From: Pisolithus tinctorius
Taxonomy: Eukaryota; Basidiomycota; Agaricomycetes; Boletales; Pisolithaceae
NCBI GenBank assembly: GCA_024663395.1
Contig: JANFAH010000109.1
Coordinates: 1 to 64,000 of the forward strand
Length of the DNA: 64,000 nucleotides
Direction of reading: 5' to 3'
In this document: in pieces, positions 14,810 to 26,160 of the stretch
How positions within the stretch are numbered: the first letter of the stretch is position 1
Layout of the letters: each line of letters opens with the position of its first letter
Made by a program: the position numbers and the translations under genes
The notes under the pieces: generated by a model
Told to the model about the DNA's origin: nothing
Seen by the model: only the letters and a program-made list of their open reading frames with translations
Databases searched by the model: none

Positions 14810-15931
14810 CTAGTCGTGTTGCTTCAACACCGCTGCCTCTAGTTTTGTCCTCAACCCTCTCCACCTTGTTCCAGCTCCTGCATTTTGAGTAGCTTCGACG
14901 GGCATTTCGGACAAAACTTTTGCTATCCAGTTGGCGTCCGTCAGGGGAGTTAAATCATTGCGCCGAGGCAATTGCTTGAGCTGGATTAATTGGCGACATG
15001 CGCGCACGGTAATTACACATACCCGTTTCACACGATCGTAGGGTGCCTCCCATCCACTTACCTGGCGCACAACCACTGGTGGGTTGGAAGAGAAGGAGTG
15101 GTATACCCGTGTGTCGTGTATTCGGAAGAGCACGTTGTCGACTCGCAAGGTAAACCGTGCAAGAATGAAGAAACACGTTGGCATAACGCGCTGTTCGGTG
15201 TGAGTTACCTGAGAGAAATAAGACACCAAGGTAAACTGACAATTCTGACGAGCAAGTTGGACGACCCGTTGTCGTGTAGCTCGTCCTCGTATAGTGGTAT
15301 CTCGGCATAAAATAGAATTGGATCGGGACGGGTGAGTTCAGCAAGAGGAATGTCGTGTGTGCCATCTTCGGGATCGCCATCTTTCCAAGATACCGATGAT
15401 GAAGTCTCCGAAGGCTCCGTTTCGACGCCAGGATGGTGACCAGAATAAACAGTAGTGTATGTCCAATCGTAGGGTTTGGCCACTACTGTGGTGGGCAAAG
15501 GCACATTTGTATCCGGGTCTGTGCTGGTGAGATAGACTCAATGACTGTGAGTTGGGCCGATGCCGTCTATCGCCTCACCGGCTCTTCAACCAGGCATCGG
15601 CATATCCAACTTTGACACCACCGTCTCCATCCTGTAGTTCGCCGCCTCTGACTCCCATCAACGCGCCTCCAGCATCAAACGTCAATTTCCAGGCCGACGT
15701 TCGATGTTCCAGGGTCAGATAGTTGTTCCCGAACGTCATCTCTGGAAGTGAGAACCCAAGGTGGTTCTGGAGCGAGTCGCACTCGGCGGCATTTGAGATT
15801 GGGTTGGTAGACGCTGTAATAAGCCAGTCATGGATCTCTATCGACCGCGAGTTTGGTGTCTCTGAGAGTTTGTGCTGCGGCACTGCTACCGCTGCAGCCA
15901 TGACTGGTTGCAGGAAATACCTGAGGGTCAT
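14810..15931 (-). CDS. TIP41: TIP41-like regulator of type 2A phosphatases
   Basis: TIP41 binds the Tap42/alpha4-PP2A module and tunes TOR signalling. The first exon contains the family hallmarks IEIHDWLITASTNPISNAAE, LPEMTFGNNYLTLEH and DGGVKVGYADAWLKSR. The next exon has KPYDWTYTT and PDPILFYAEIPLYEDELHD, followed by a segment with RVDNVLFRIHDTRVYH. The C-terminus includes LTDANWIAKVLSEMP and TQNAGAGTRWRGLR. Stop at 14810. The ATG at 15929-15931 gives a 10-residue leader before a second Met (MAAAVAVPQ), which may be the real start. The gene lies back to back with the dynein light intermediate chain gene, only 99 bp apart. Confidence 0.92.
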
Positions 15932-16030
15932 CGAAATCAGATAACTCGGAGTTATAAAATCAATTATTTTTTGTACACACGTCTCTGAAATAAATCACAA
16001 AATAAATCCAAATACTGACGGCCATCGACG
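15932..16030. promoter_or_regulatory. Compact bidirectional promoter, TIP41 / dynein LIC
   Basis: Only 99 bp separate two divergent start codons. The stretch is A+T-rich (15950-16010), unlike the flanking exons. With so little room, the two genes probably share regulatory DNA, or transcription starts inside the opposite 5' UTR. Confidence 0.55.
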
Positions 16031-17924
16031 ATGGAGGAATCACGCTCGTCAACGCCAGAGGCACCCCCACAAGACTTGTGGTCCTCAATATTGGATTCGG
16101 TGTCATCCACACGGTCAACGCCGTCCAAGCAAGTGCTTATCCTAGGCCAGCCATCAACCGGAAAGTCCCTTCTCGCATCTACCCTACTGCAGAAACCCGT
16201 GGCAGATGACAGCACGGAGGAATCGCGGACTGATTTCGCACTGGGATATGACTGGGCGGACGTGAAAGATGGCGACGAAGGTGTGCTTGTCGGCCTGCCA
16301 ACTGCAGCGAGATAGTTGATGAACCTTTTGGCAGATACCCTTGCACGGTTATCTGTGTACACAGTACCTTCAGATGCGAAGGCTTACAGCGCATTGCTGC
16401 CACACTTTCTACCGCCAAAGAACGTTCTGCCCCATACTGCTGTCATGATTGTATTAGATTGGACGCGTCCCTGGACATTCGTGGAGGAGCTGGAGACGTG
16501 GCTCAAGTGGGTAGAACAATGGGCAAAGGGGGATGGATCTCGTGAAGTCGAAATTGTAAGAGAAGAGAACCGCGAGCGCCGTATGTATGTCTTCCGTGTG
16601 CGAGGTCATCTCTTCACGCCAACACAGTTCAGGTGCATCTACAGCATTATACAGAACCTTCTGCAGACACTCTCCCTGCGACCTCCAATCTGACTTCGAG
16701 TGCCGTCCTCCCGCTGGGTCCTGGGACTTTCACCCATAATTCAGCCGGCGTGCCAATTGTCGTTGTGTGTTCCAAGGCAGATCTAATCGACGAGGGCAGT
16801 AACCTGATTGGACCAGGTACCTCGGGGATGGGTGGGATGGTCAAGGGAAAAGGTGGAGAGTGGGAGGAGCGGACAGACAGCATTATGCAAGTTCTTAGGA
16901 CCATATGCCTGAAATGTGAGCGCATAGTTGTTGTCTCTTTCTTGTCCGAGCCTTTGCCAATCCGTTTCCTAGATGGCGCTGCATTATTTTATACGACCCC
17001 ACAGCCAAGTACATTACAAGTCATACGGCAATATACCCTACATCTTCTGTTTATCCCCCCAGCGCCATCACCTGGCGTTTCAGCAGGAATGGAAGCACCT
17101 GCGTCGATACGGAATCCTTTCGTGTTTCATCACAAGCCGAATACCCTAGACCGCGACCGAATCGTGGTTCCTGCTGGATGGGATAGCTGGGGGAAGATTG
17201 GTGTTTTGCGGGAGGGCTTCGAGGCAAAGTCATGGGGTGAGGCTTGGGACACTGATATTGAGGCTAGTGAAGGGGAAAGTGAGGAGGCAAGCGGTGCAAA
17301 GCGGATGTACCGGTCCTTAATACCGGACCAAGGGGCAAAGGCAAGTCCAATTGTTACGAGTCAGTCACAATACCTAAGCCTGCCATTCAGCCGCCGCCAC
17401 TACCGCCGTTCAATGCCCCCATGGCTGAGCAAGCATTCCTTGCCAAGCACTATGACGAGAACGCCAAAAAGCCTGATCGCGATCCTCGAGGTGCATTCCG
17501 CAACCCTGTCGAGAGTGCCACGGCGGGTATTGTCGGACCCATGGGAAGCAGCAGTTTCAGCCTTCCAAATGTCGAGCGAGCACTTTCCGAGATGGAAGCT
17601 AGCATGGGTGGCAGCAGTGCGCTGAGTGCCAGCGTGAACGGGGATTCTGCCCGGAAGCTGTCGCGGGGAACTCGACCAACCTCTGGATTGTCTGTTGGTG
17701 CACCAGGAGCAAGTACTGTTGGCCGTACATCCACCTCTCCGACATTGGGAACTTCAACCAACGCGACCGGTGGACAAACACAGCATGAGGTACTACAGAA
17801 CTTCTTCCAGAGCCTGTTAAGTTCCAAAGACCGTGCTGGCCAAAGCGCAGCGGCCTCGCGCACTGCAGCAACACAGTCTCCGAGGACCAATGGAAATGCG
17901 AGTGGACCAGACGATACAAGTTGA
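16031..17924 (+). CDS. Cytoplasmic dynein 1 light intermediate chain
   Basis: The subunit links dynein heavy chain to cargo adaptors for retrograde transport along microtubules. The N-terminus has a P-loop, LILGQPSTGKS. Intron removal gives YDWADVKDGDEDTLARLSVY, then MIVLDWTRPWTFVEELETWL, then RERLQVHLQHYTEP. The G-domain-like specificity motif is VVVCSKADL, and LRTICLKYGAALFYTTPQP is the conserved switch-like region after an intron at about 16917. The C-terminal half has NPFVFHHKPNTLDRDRIVVP and GWDSWGKIGVLREGF, then PDQGAK joined to PPPLPPFNAPMAEQAFL across a GC-AG intron. The Ser/Gly/Thr-rich tail contains QNFFQSLL, resembling the adaptor-binding helix. Stop at 17922-17924. Confidence 0.9.
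17341..17390 (+). other. GC-AG intron in the dynein LIC gene
   Basis: 50-nt intron with donor AAG|GCAAGT, a CTAAG branch-like site and acceptor TTCAG. Both flanking exons are phase 0. Removing it restores the conserved frame (PDQGAK to PPPLPPFN), while reading through runs into a non-conserved frame. GCAAGT is the standard non-canonical donor. Confidence 0.85.
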
Positions 17925-18481
17925 TTTGTTATTGTACGACCGACATCCCCTTTTGAATTATAGGCCATTGCACTTTTCTTTTCACCTTTCCTTATGGTCT
18001 CTGCCAGTGGCAGCTCCTTCGCCAGCTCACCATCTGTGTTTGAAATTTATGGGCAGTCCATTGTTTGTGTGGGACAAACAAAGAACAATAACTGATCCTT
18101 ATTACCCACCCGTCGAGTACGGCCGCACTGAGAGTGTGGCACGGCAAAGAGCTCCACAGCCGCTCAAGTCGTTGACAGCCTGAAACATTCCACTTCGAAG
18201 TTTGAAGCCAACTGTCGGGCTCAGCTCCTGGCTCAGAACTTGGCATAGTCAACATGGGGAAATGGTGCAGAATTTTGCATCTTATCGCCACACTAGCGCA
18301 AGTTGACTGTCGCCTTTTCTTCGCAGGACTGCCGAACATTATGATAATGTTTTGGGTGCAAAAATGAGGAGTTTAGTGTGCGCTTCTCCCCCTACTTCGT
18401 GTCTGGCGTCGCGGGTTTGACGGAAATGGCTCTCATAGCTCCGGCGCGATTAAGCGCGCTAGGCTGGAAAAAGTAGAGCCT
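17925..18481. other. Intergenic, nothing seen
   Basis: 557 bp downstream of dynein LIC and upstream of the unknown disordered-protein gene. It holds the 3' end of one and the promoter of the other. No repeat or RNA gene was seen. Confidence 0.4.
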
Positions 18482-19717
18482 ATGATAAGCTATGAAGCCT
18501 TTGTCGAAGACCTAGATCGTGGCGACTCATTTACCACGTCTCTTATCGAGGTTTTAGTCAAGGTGCGCAGCCCAGTTCGGTACTTCAGGGGGTCGATATT
18601 GAAGTGGTGGGTCATATAGGAGATTGCCGAACGTCGATTTCGCCAAAGTGCTGCAGACCGTGGTCTCATAGCCGATCGCACCGCAAGGTCGTTGCGGAGG
18701 CTTTCAAGTCCTCCGGCGGTGTACCGTGAACGTGGACTAGGACGCGGAACGGGTGGTCGGCGGGCCTTGGACCCCACTGACTACCTATCTCAACCCCCTG
18801 AAGAACTGGACGTCGATGACGACGACGACGAGTTAGGATCATACAATGCCTTTGTGCCTGTCGTAGAAGGTGCTCGCATAAACGCTGACTTGTATGAGGC
18901 ATATCGCTCTCAACATAGTTGGTCGAATTCCTCGATACCATATGTGTTCAGTATCCCTCACATGTCTCCCCCATTGCCAGTCCCTCCCTCCGAACCCCCC
19001 GCGAGTGACAGGGTGTTGCCTCCATTAATCGAGGCCTCACCCCCACCGAGGGCGAGCGTGTGGTTACCACCAGCCAGTGGTCTCCTCCATGGTTCATCAT
19101 CAAGACAAAATCCTATCCGACGGCCCCCGAGAAGTCGTCGGCTCACGGACTTCGACGAGTTTACCACTCAAAGACGCAACTTAGCACGTCAACTTACCGT
19201 CGACGATGACCCCACAACTCGGCCGGATGGTGCGAACACTAATCCACTGCTACCAGATAGCTCGCCATCCAACATTCGGTCTGAGGACACGTCTTCGACA
19301 TCTCGTACGTCTTCGCAAGCAAGGCGATTCTTCCCGTTTGGTAGGGGAAGGCGCTTCGAGATTATTCCCGCTCCCAGACCAGCTACAAGCGTTTCTGAAG
19401 ACTGGCTCTTCCCTCCCCCACCTGGGTGGCCTAGCGCTTCTGAGAGAGCGGAAAGCATGCGCACAGACGAAGACCGCAGTGACGAGCGTTCTCAAGCACC
19501 TCGACTCCGCCGAGGTGGCTTACGGGCGCCGGAAGCTATGCTTTCGCGGCATGGATTTTCATCATGGCTAGGTCTGCCCCCTCATGAAGAGCCACCCACC
19601 GTCGGAAGAAGCTCAGAGGATGGCGAGAACATGTCACCAGGAGAGCAGGTGGACCCTGTTATTCCAAGACCTGTTTCGGCTTCTGAGATCGCTGCACAGT
19701 CCATTGGAAGTTCCTAG
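18482..19717 (+). CDS. Unknown, mostly disordered Ser/Pro/Arg-rich protein
   Basis: I do not recognise it. The short first exon, from the ATG at 18482, encodes MISYEAFVEDLDRGDSFTTS and ends LVK at GTGCGC (near 18562). A roughly 55-nt intron ending ATATAG is followed by EIAERRFRQSAADRGLIADR, which is in phase 0. The rest is one long exon of low-complexity sequence: a run of Asp (DVDDDDDE), Pro clusters, an RxxFPFGRGRRF basic patch and many Ser/Thr, with no transmembrane segment. Only the first about 60 residues look folded (helical, charged). Stop TAG at 19715-19717. It may be a regulatory or scaffold protein, but function is unassigned. Confidence 0.6.
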
Positions 19718-19953
19718 ACGCTGATATATCTATTTTGTTTTACATATCATGTTCCTTTTTACCTGTAACCTTGGATATGATAACAGATAGTTTCCATGCT
19801 GCATAGGTTGCTTTGTCGACTACACTATCAACGATGCAATCATCCGACTATGGGAACCTCAAACCGAAATGAATTAATGACAAGTAATTAGCTATGCAAC
19901 TTCGATTTTTAGATGCATAGCTCAAGTTAAGCCGTGCTCTCGACATGAGTTCC

Positions 19954-21524
19954 CTATTCGCCCTTGATAGCCTCGGCAATGTCGCCCGCACTTCCCCATC
20001 TTTGGGCATTTGCAACTATTTCGATAATACTCGCAAGCCCAGTTTTCCAGGAAAGAAGCCGTTTCTCGAGCGCCTCCCACTGTTCGCGCTCGAATTTGCG
20101 TGCAGAAGAGCGAACTACGTGCAGTGTTTGGGTCGCCTGAGATAGTTTTCCAGAAACCAAACCGGCACGGATCACTAAGTTATCTCTCGGAATGAGTATA
20201 GACCGTAGCATGGGCGCGAAAGACTTACCGTCGATGGACCATTTTTCTACCTCTGATGAATTAACCTGCAGAGTCGAAGCTATTTGCGAGTACGAGAGGT
20301 CACGACCAATGTAGTCGAAAGCAAGGGATGAGAACGCAAGGAGCCGGATTTTCCGCTCCAATTCTGACCGGTTGAGGTCTACATGATGTCAGAACGCCGT
20401 CTATTGGATCGTACCAGGAGAAAGACACTTGCCGTAAGTATCGAGGACAGCAATGTTGTTATCCGCCCAGGTTGTCAGCTCTGGGTACCCACTGTTGAGG
20501 AATATTTGAAGCAAGGGGAAAAGTTCGTGGTCTTTTGCAGCTACCACGGCCTCTAGCTTGCACAGCGGTTCGAAGTCGAAGACCGTTGGTTGACGAAGGG
20601 CGGCAGCGATGGCATCGACTGCTGCCGACTGGCGAAGTTCGGACGATGGGGGAAGGGAGTGTACATACAGTAACCTATACTCATAAGCTTTTTCTCTTTC
20701 GAAAAGACGATGAATGAGGGACAGGAAGCAAAAGAAAGAGTGGCAGACATACGGTCGACCAGATTGAACCAGTATGTCCACAATAAATTTGAGAAATTGG
20801 CTTTTTTCTTCGTCAGAAACACTCCATTCCTTAAGCCACCGCTCAATATCTGGTTTTGAGAACGACACGACGTCGAGTTGGTTGTTGGATATAGCGAGTT
20901 CCAGAAGGGTGGTATATATGGGAGGGCGAAGGGCAGATGTTCTTGGCGTGGCGTTGAACAGATTTGACAGTCTGAGAAGAAGTCAACGACCAGAATATGA
21001 ACAGAAGTCGACGTTCTCATACACGCGATATTTTATTGATGATTGCTCAGAAGGTGACACGGAAAGGACGCTCAAGAGCGATGCTACATGTTGACGTATT
21101 TCTGGGGAGGAATCGGGCCACAAGGTGAGCAGGTGTGAGAATAGTAGATTGAAGAATCCCTCGATCTCTGCGTGCGGCCGTTTAGGAGCTATTTCCGCGA
21201 ATATGTCTGTGGGTTGAAGGCGTACCTTGCTCCGTTCCCTCTCCTACCCCCTTCGTGTTATCGAGCACTAGCTTGAGAACTGATTGCCGATGATCAGTAT
21301 CAATCTCCACTGGCTTTTCGTCTCCCTCTGCGCCCACAATGTTCTTGAAAGATTGCAATACTGAGGCGCGCTCATCATCGGGCCTACCACGCGTGGCGTA
21401 TTCTACGAGCTCCTGGATCTGCGTAGAATCAGATGAGAGTGAACTGCGAAGAAAGTAGCTAAAGCGTTTACCTGTTCCTCGAATGTTCCCTCCGCAAACA
21501 CGGAGACAGAATCCGTCACGATCA
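19954..21524 (-). CDS. EIF3M: Translation initiation factor eIF3 subunit M (PCI domain)
   Basis: eIF3m is a PCI-domain subunit of the eIF3 complex that organises 40S preinitiation. The start at 21522-21524 gives MIVTDSVSVFAEGTFEEQ, the conserved N-terminus, joined after a 50-nt intron to IQELVEYATRGRPDDERAS. Middle exons: WLKEWSVSDEEKSQFL, then DHELFPLLQIFLNSGYPELT. The PCI/winged-helix part is KIRLLAFSSLAFDYIGRDLS, QIASTLQVNSSEVEKW, then RAGLVSGKLSQATQTLHVVR, FEREQWEALEKRLLSWK and a TAG at 19954-19956. An ORF starting further upstream (to 21603) adds residues not usual in the family, so I chose the internal Met. The gene looks complete. Confidence 0.9.
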
Positions 21525-22353
21525 TTTTTTTAGTTCTCGCTGATATTTCTTCGCCTGTGCAATACTCTGCCATCGGGAGTGGATATTGATCAAACAAGGA
21601 CAAACACTGACACGCGGTTATCTTATCTCTTTGCTTGTAGAGGCATCATAGCATGTATTAAATCCAGAAGACTCCATGGTAACAGGTATCCCTGTTTTTT
21701 TCCATCATTCATCCTGTGGTATGGGCGCTGTGGGGCTTTCGGACGGTTTTTTCTTTCGTTATTGTCAAGCGCTGTGAAGTCTCCATGACAAGGGGAGAAG
21801 CTTAGCCCGAACATTACATAGATTCGATGTTCTACTGGCCAAACGCCAGTTGACCGAGCAGGTGAGATGTGGTACGTTCCTGCTCCTCATTCCTAGTACA
21901 CGCCGCCGAGTGCGGGAAGGCGATACGCTGCACCATGATCGAGCATTAGGCTGTAGGTAAGTGTGTATGTAAGGGTGATATATGATACATACACGGGGTC
22001 TCGGCGCTTCGATCACGAGGCACCGAACTGCTGTTAACAGTCTGTCTCACGTCAAGGTTTTTTTCAACTTGCCTTTCCCTTCTGGCAAGCACTGTCACGG
22101 GAATTCTTCGGGCCTTGCAAGATTCTCCGAATCCTCATTGACTCTGCATCGCATGCCTCTTGGTTGGTATCCCATGCGAACCCTCCACTTATGGTCATTC
22201 GTAGAATGTAGTACTTCGCTTCCAATTAAAATAACCATTATTAACTTACAGGTTCCCCGCATCGGGCGGATATAAAAAGGCGTGTACGCCGGCCCTGCTC
22301 AAATGCCATTCGCCTGACGTTCGGCTGGAGCAGGCCCTTCACTAACTCCTACA
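21525..22353. promoter_or_regulatory. Divergent intergenic region, eIF3m / sedolisin
   Basis: 829 bp between divergent starts. It contains the TATA box of the protease gene (22271-22278). The rest shows no gene or repeat I can support. Confidence 0.45.
22271..22278 (+). promoter_or_regulatory. TATA box of the sedolisin gene
   Basis: TATAAAAA lies 75-83 bp upstream of the ATG at 22354, leaving room for a start site about 30 bp downstream and a short 5' UTR. A clear TATA box is usual for strongly regulated secreted-enzyme genes and stands out here against the housekeeping neighbours. Confidence 0.6.
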
Positions 22354-24757
22354 ATGAGGTCTCTGTCCTTACTGCTGCTTCACCTTGTGGTGACGCTGGC
22401 AAACGCTACTTCCTACAAGGACTGCCAATTTAAGATCAAGGAAAGCATCGTTGCGCCACCGCGTGGTTGGGTCGAACACGCTCCCGCTCCCCCGAACCAT
22501 ATCCTGGAACTCAGGATCGCTCTTCCCCAGCCATACTTCCCCCTTCTGGAGAAACACCTCTGGGAAGTTAGTGACCCGACTCATAAACGCTATGGTGACT
22601 ACCTGTCGAAGGAGGAGACCGAAGTTTTTTTGGCCCCATACCCTCACACCGTCGACACCGTCAGTGAGTGGTTGGCGTCCTACGGCATTTATGAGGAACA
22701 TCTCTTTCGTTCATCTGCCCAAGACTGGGTCACTGCTCGCGTTCCCGTCAGCCTAGCGGAGGAGATGCTCGATACTGTAAGAAGGAACTATCCACTAGTT
22801 TGGTTCCCCGTCCCACTGACGTTATGGTACAGAAATACCACATCTATCGTCACTCAGAGACGGATGAATATATCGTCAGAACCACAAGCTATAGCCTACC
22901 GGAAGTCTTGCACGAGCACATACAATTCATACAGCCAACTACGATGTTCGCTCGGTTCAAAGCGTTCAAGAGTACTATGCACTGGACGACAGCCCCATCA
23001 GTTGATGTTATCACCGGCGATACTATCATAGGTCCTGCTGGAAACCAGATCGATGCTAGCTGCAACCAAACGGTCAGTAATCCCCGCAAATCCCAGGAGA
23101 TGCATAGTGATACTGGTTCCTGTGCCCAGATAACCCCTACATGCCTGCGGCAGCTGTACAATGCTGTTGGTTACGAGACCTCTGCAACTAACGGCAACCA
23201 GATAGGAATCACTGGCTATCTCGAGCAATACGTAAACAATGACGACCTACAGCAATTCTTCGAAACATATGCTCCTGCGGCCTGTGGGTCAAACTACACA
23301 CTGGTTTCTATCAATGGTATGTGATGCTCTGTCTCCGGCACCGTCCTACCAGCTCTCAATCCCCTTAGGTGGCCAGAATAACCAAAGCGTTGCAGCAGCT
23401 GGAGAGGAGGCAGACCTAGACTCTCAGTACGCATTTGGATTGACCTACCCTACCCCCGGAACATTTTATACCACTGCGGGCTCTCCACCTTTTGATCCCG
23501 ATGCACGTACTCCAAACAATACCAACGAACCATATAGTTACGTAAGCGCGCTTACCGAGTCCACGTGCTTTTCTCAGTCGAAGAACGATAGTGGTTGGAA
23601 TACGTGCTCTCAGCAGAGAACTTGCCCCAAACGATATCTACTAGCTATGGCGACGACGAACAGACCGGTAGCTCTGTTTCATATGCTTCTCACGGAATGC
23701 TCATATTTTGTACAGTCCCCGAGTCGTATGCGAATCGTGTGTGCACCGGATTTGCTGCACTTGGCGCACGTGGTGTCTCCATTACGTTCTCTTCCGGTGA
23801 TATAGGTGTTGGAGACGGTGACCCCAACCCAGAAACTCAGAAATGCTTCAGTAACGACGGTCGGAACGCCACGATGTTCATCCCAACGTTCCCAGCCACT
23901 TGCCCATAGTAAGGTTACCTCGAAATTGCGGAAACCACTACCTCACGCGAGAATATACTATTAGCGTCACAACCGTCGGCGGCACCGCTTACATACCCGA
24001 AACTGCTGCGTCGTTCTCTTCTGGAGGATTCAGCAATTATGTGAGTGTAGTCCCTGTTAGGTGTTGTGTCATATGCTAATAGATGATCAGTTCTCCCGTC
24101 CTTCTTACCAAGACGAAGCAGTTTCCGAATACCTGTCAAAACTTCCTCCGGGCACATATGAGGGCTTGTATAACCCGTGAGTACCTGCGTCCGTGTTGTA
24201 AGTTTGCACCTCATCATTCCAATGTCTCGACGACAGAGATGGGCGTGTAAGTTTCTACAACTGGAAGAACATGTGGCCAGCTAACGACCATCATGATGTA
24301 TACATAGGCTTATCCTGATGTCTCTGCCCAATCGGAATGGTTCATGATAGCTTATCAGGGCAAGTTTACGTACATTGGGGGTACCTCAGCATCCAGCCCA
24401 ACCTTTGCTTCGATCATTTCCATGTTGAACGATGCGCGCATTAGTGCGGGGAAGAAGAGTCTCGGTTTCCTGAACCCATGGCTCTACTCCGTGGGCTATG
24501 CAGGGTTGAATGATATCACGACGGGCAATAACCCGGGGTGCGGTACGGAGGGCTTTAATGTAAGTACATGATCAAGTAGAACATTTCCTTCCGTCCATGC
24601 TGACATTCATGACGCGCAGGCTACTACCGGTTGGGATCCAGGTAAGTCGTAGGGGGCGTTTCGTCAAGTAAATTCCAGCTCACAATCCGGTACAGTTACT
24701 GGACTCGGAACACCGAATTTCGAGAAATTAAAGGATCTCGCTTTGCAGCTTCCATGA
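22354..24757 (+). CDS. Secreted sedolisin-type serine-carboxyl protease (S53, tripeptidyl-peptidase-like)
   Basis: Acid-active peptidase of family S53. A signal peptide begins [18 protein letters not shown]. The propeptide follows (pro-kumamolisin-activation type: [40 protein letters not shown]). The mature domain starts near [14 protein letters not shown]. Catalytic residues visible: Glu and Asp in EADLDSQY (spacing E-x3-D), the oxyanion Asp in [10 protein letters not shown], and Ser in [11 protein letters not shown]. Calcium-site elements are [12 protein letters not shown] and [14 protein letters not shown]. Roughly ten exons; for example GDDEQT joins [17 protein letters not shown]. Stop TGA 24755-24757. 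It is probably extracellular, for protein nutrition. All key residues are present. Confidence 0.92.
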
Positions 24758-24890
24758 TTTAACATCATGGAGAACACTGATTGCAGTAACAGACACTTTC
24801 TTTGAGGTGGTCACTATTAGAACTGCATTATTACCAACTTATCGCGAGCGGACCAATAATAGATGTAAGGACTGGTACATATTCTGACAG

Positions 24891-26110
24891 TTATCTTCGC
24901 ATCCTCTTCTTGAATCTTTCCATAACCTGAGGGAAAGTACTGAGTGGCAGGTAAAAAGGTCAAGACAGCGTCCTACGTACTATATCATCTGTAGCCATCT
25001 GTGGCCGGTCGTTGCGGGGTCGGCGCTCCTCTGGCACAGGCAACCCCATAGCCTGCAACTTCGCGTTTCTCATAATTTCCGCATCAGACTTCTGCTTGAG
25101 GTGCGGACGGTAGACTGGTGAACCGCTGAATTCAGAAGGGCGATGAATTGATGAACCGAGCAAAGAAGCTTACAGCGTGTAGCGACTAGATGCTCCTCGT
25201 CATTATCCACTTTCTTATGCTCTTTACGTTCCTCAGCGACCTGACGTTTCGCTTTCTCCGTCTCTTCTATATTCTTGAGTCGAGTGCTATAATAGGCGTC
25301 AATGCTTCTGGAGCTCCACATCAATGAGAAACTACCACGTACTCCATGCCGAGATCGACCTCGGGTATAGCTGTGAGCATGGACATGCTAGCGGTGACGC
25401 TTCCTTCATTTGCAACCTTCTTCTCTATCTTCCACCGCTCTGAGAGTGTGAACTCGTCCTGAGCGCTAGGGTCTTTCGACTTGGACTCTGAAGGGTCTGG
25501 CGGTCGACTACGGACCATCAGATTCTCTTCGATATATGCCATCCTAAACAAAGGTTTGTATATGAAGGCATTGTCAAGCTGTGGTAACGGAGGGAACATA
25601 CATGTGCTTGTCTACATCCACTGTGTTGGTCTGCTGCGTGAAGTTGTTGGTTCTGACGGCGCGCCTAGCCTTGGCATCGATACCTCCGTCTTCGCTGTTC
25701 AATCATGTTAGAAAAAAATGACACCCTATTTTTAGAGGAATTGTCAGGTGTGCTTGAACATACTCGTCCAGTTTAGCCCCCGGCTTCAACCCGCCTATAT
25801 CATGGTGTTCGTCCTCGTCAATATCACGCCGCTTCTTCCTCTTCGCATCGCCCCTGGAGAGTTTCTGTACATCGATGCCTTGTCTTGATCTACGTAGCTT
25901 GCGAAGTTCGAGGAGCTCAGAAAGTCTGCCGTGGGTATGCAGTTATTGTGATAAGAGAAGTGTCGGTTGAACCGTAAACCGTAGTAGAACGCACGGAAGT
26001 GATTTATCTTCTTCTTCGTCTGCAGGTCCCTGTTGAGCGTCTTGTGAGTCGTTGACCTCCTCTGATGTCTCTCTGACGCGAACTTGTGGTCGGGTCCGTC
26101 TCTTGATCAT
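24891..26110 (-). CDS. tls1: HCA59/C9orf78-family (Tls1) splicing-associated protein
   Basis: This family associates with the spliceosome; fission yeast Tls1 affects splicing of shelterin mRNAs. The ATG at 26108-26110 begins a basic N-terminus (MIKRRTRPQVRV) followed by an acidic stretch. Next come ELRKLRRSRQGIDVQKLSRG and the core KHMMAYIEENLM, then IPEVDLGME, RLKNIEETEKAKR and EEHLVATR. After that comes YRPHLKQKSDAEIMRNAKLQ. The last intron (donor GTACGT after DDI, acceptor CCCTCAG) gives the conserved end VMERFKKRMRR with TAA at 24891-24893; without it the ORF stops at 24960. The start codon is only about 50 bp from the left end of the 15-kb transposon, so the native promoter has been displaced. 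Confidence 0.85.
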
Positions 26111-26157
26111 GGATTGGCCAATGAGTTGTTTAGTCAGACACGCAGTGCAAGGCGCCC

Positions 26158-26160
26158 AAA
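26158..26160. other. Target-site duplication, left (AAA)
   Basis: AAA immediately outside the left terminus, matching AAA at 41225-41227. Three A bases can match by chance (about 1 in 64), so support comes mainly from agreement with the CACTA-group rule of 3 bp. Confidence 0.6.

Noticed and set aside
17450..17968. Minus-strand 172-codon open frame
   Set aside because: Antisense to the low-complexity tail of dynein LIC.
20774..21094. Plus-strand ORF opposite eIF3m
   Set aside because: Antisense to conserved eIF3m exons.
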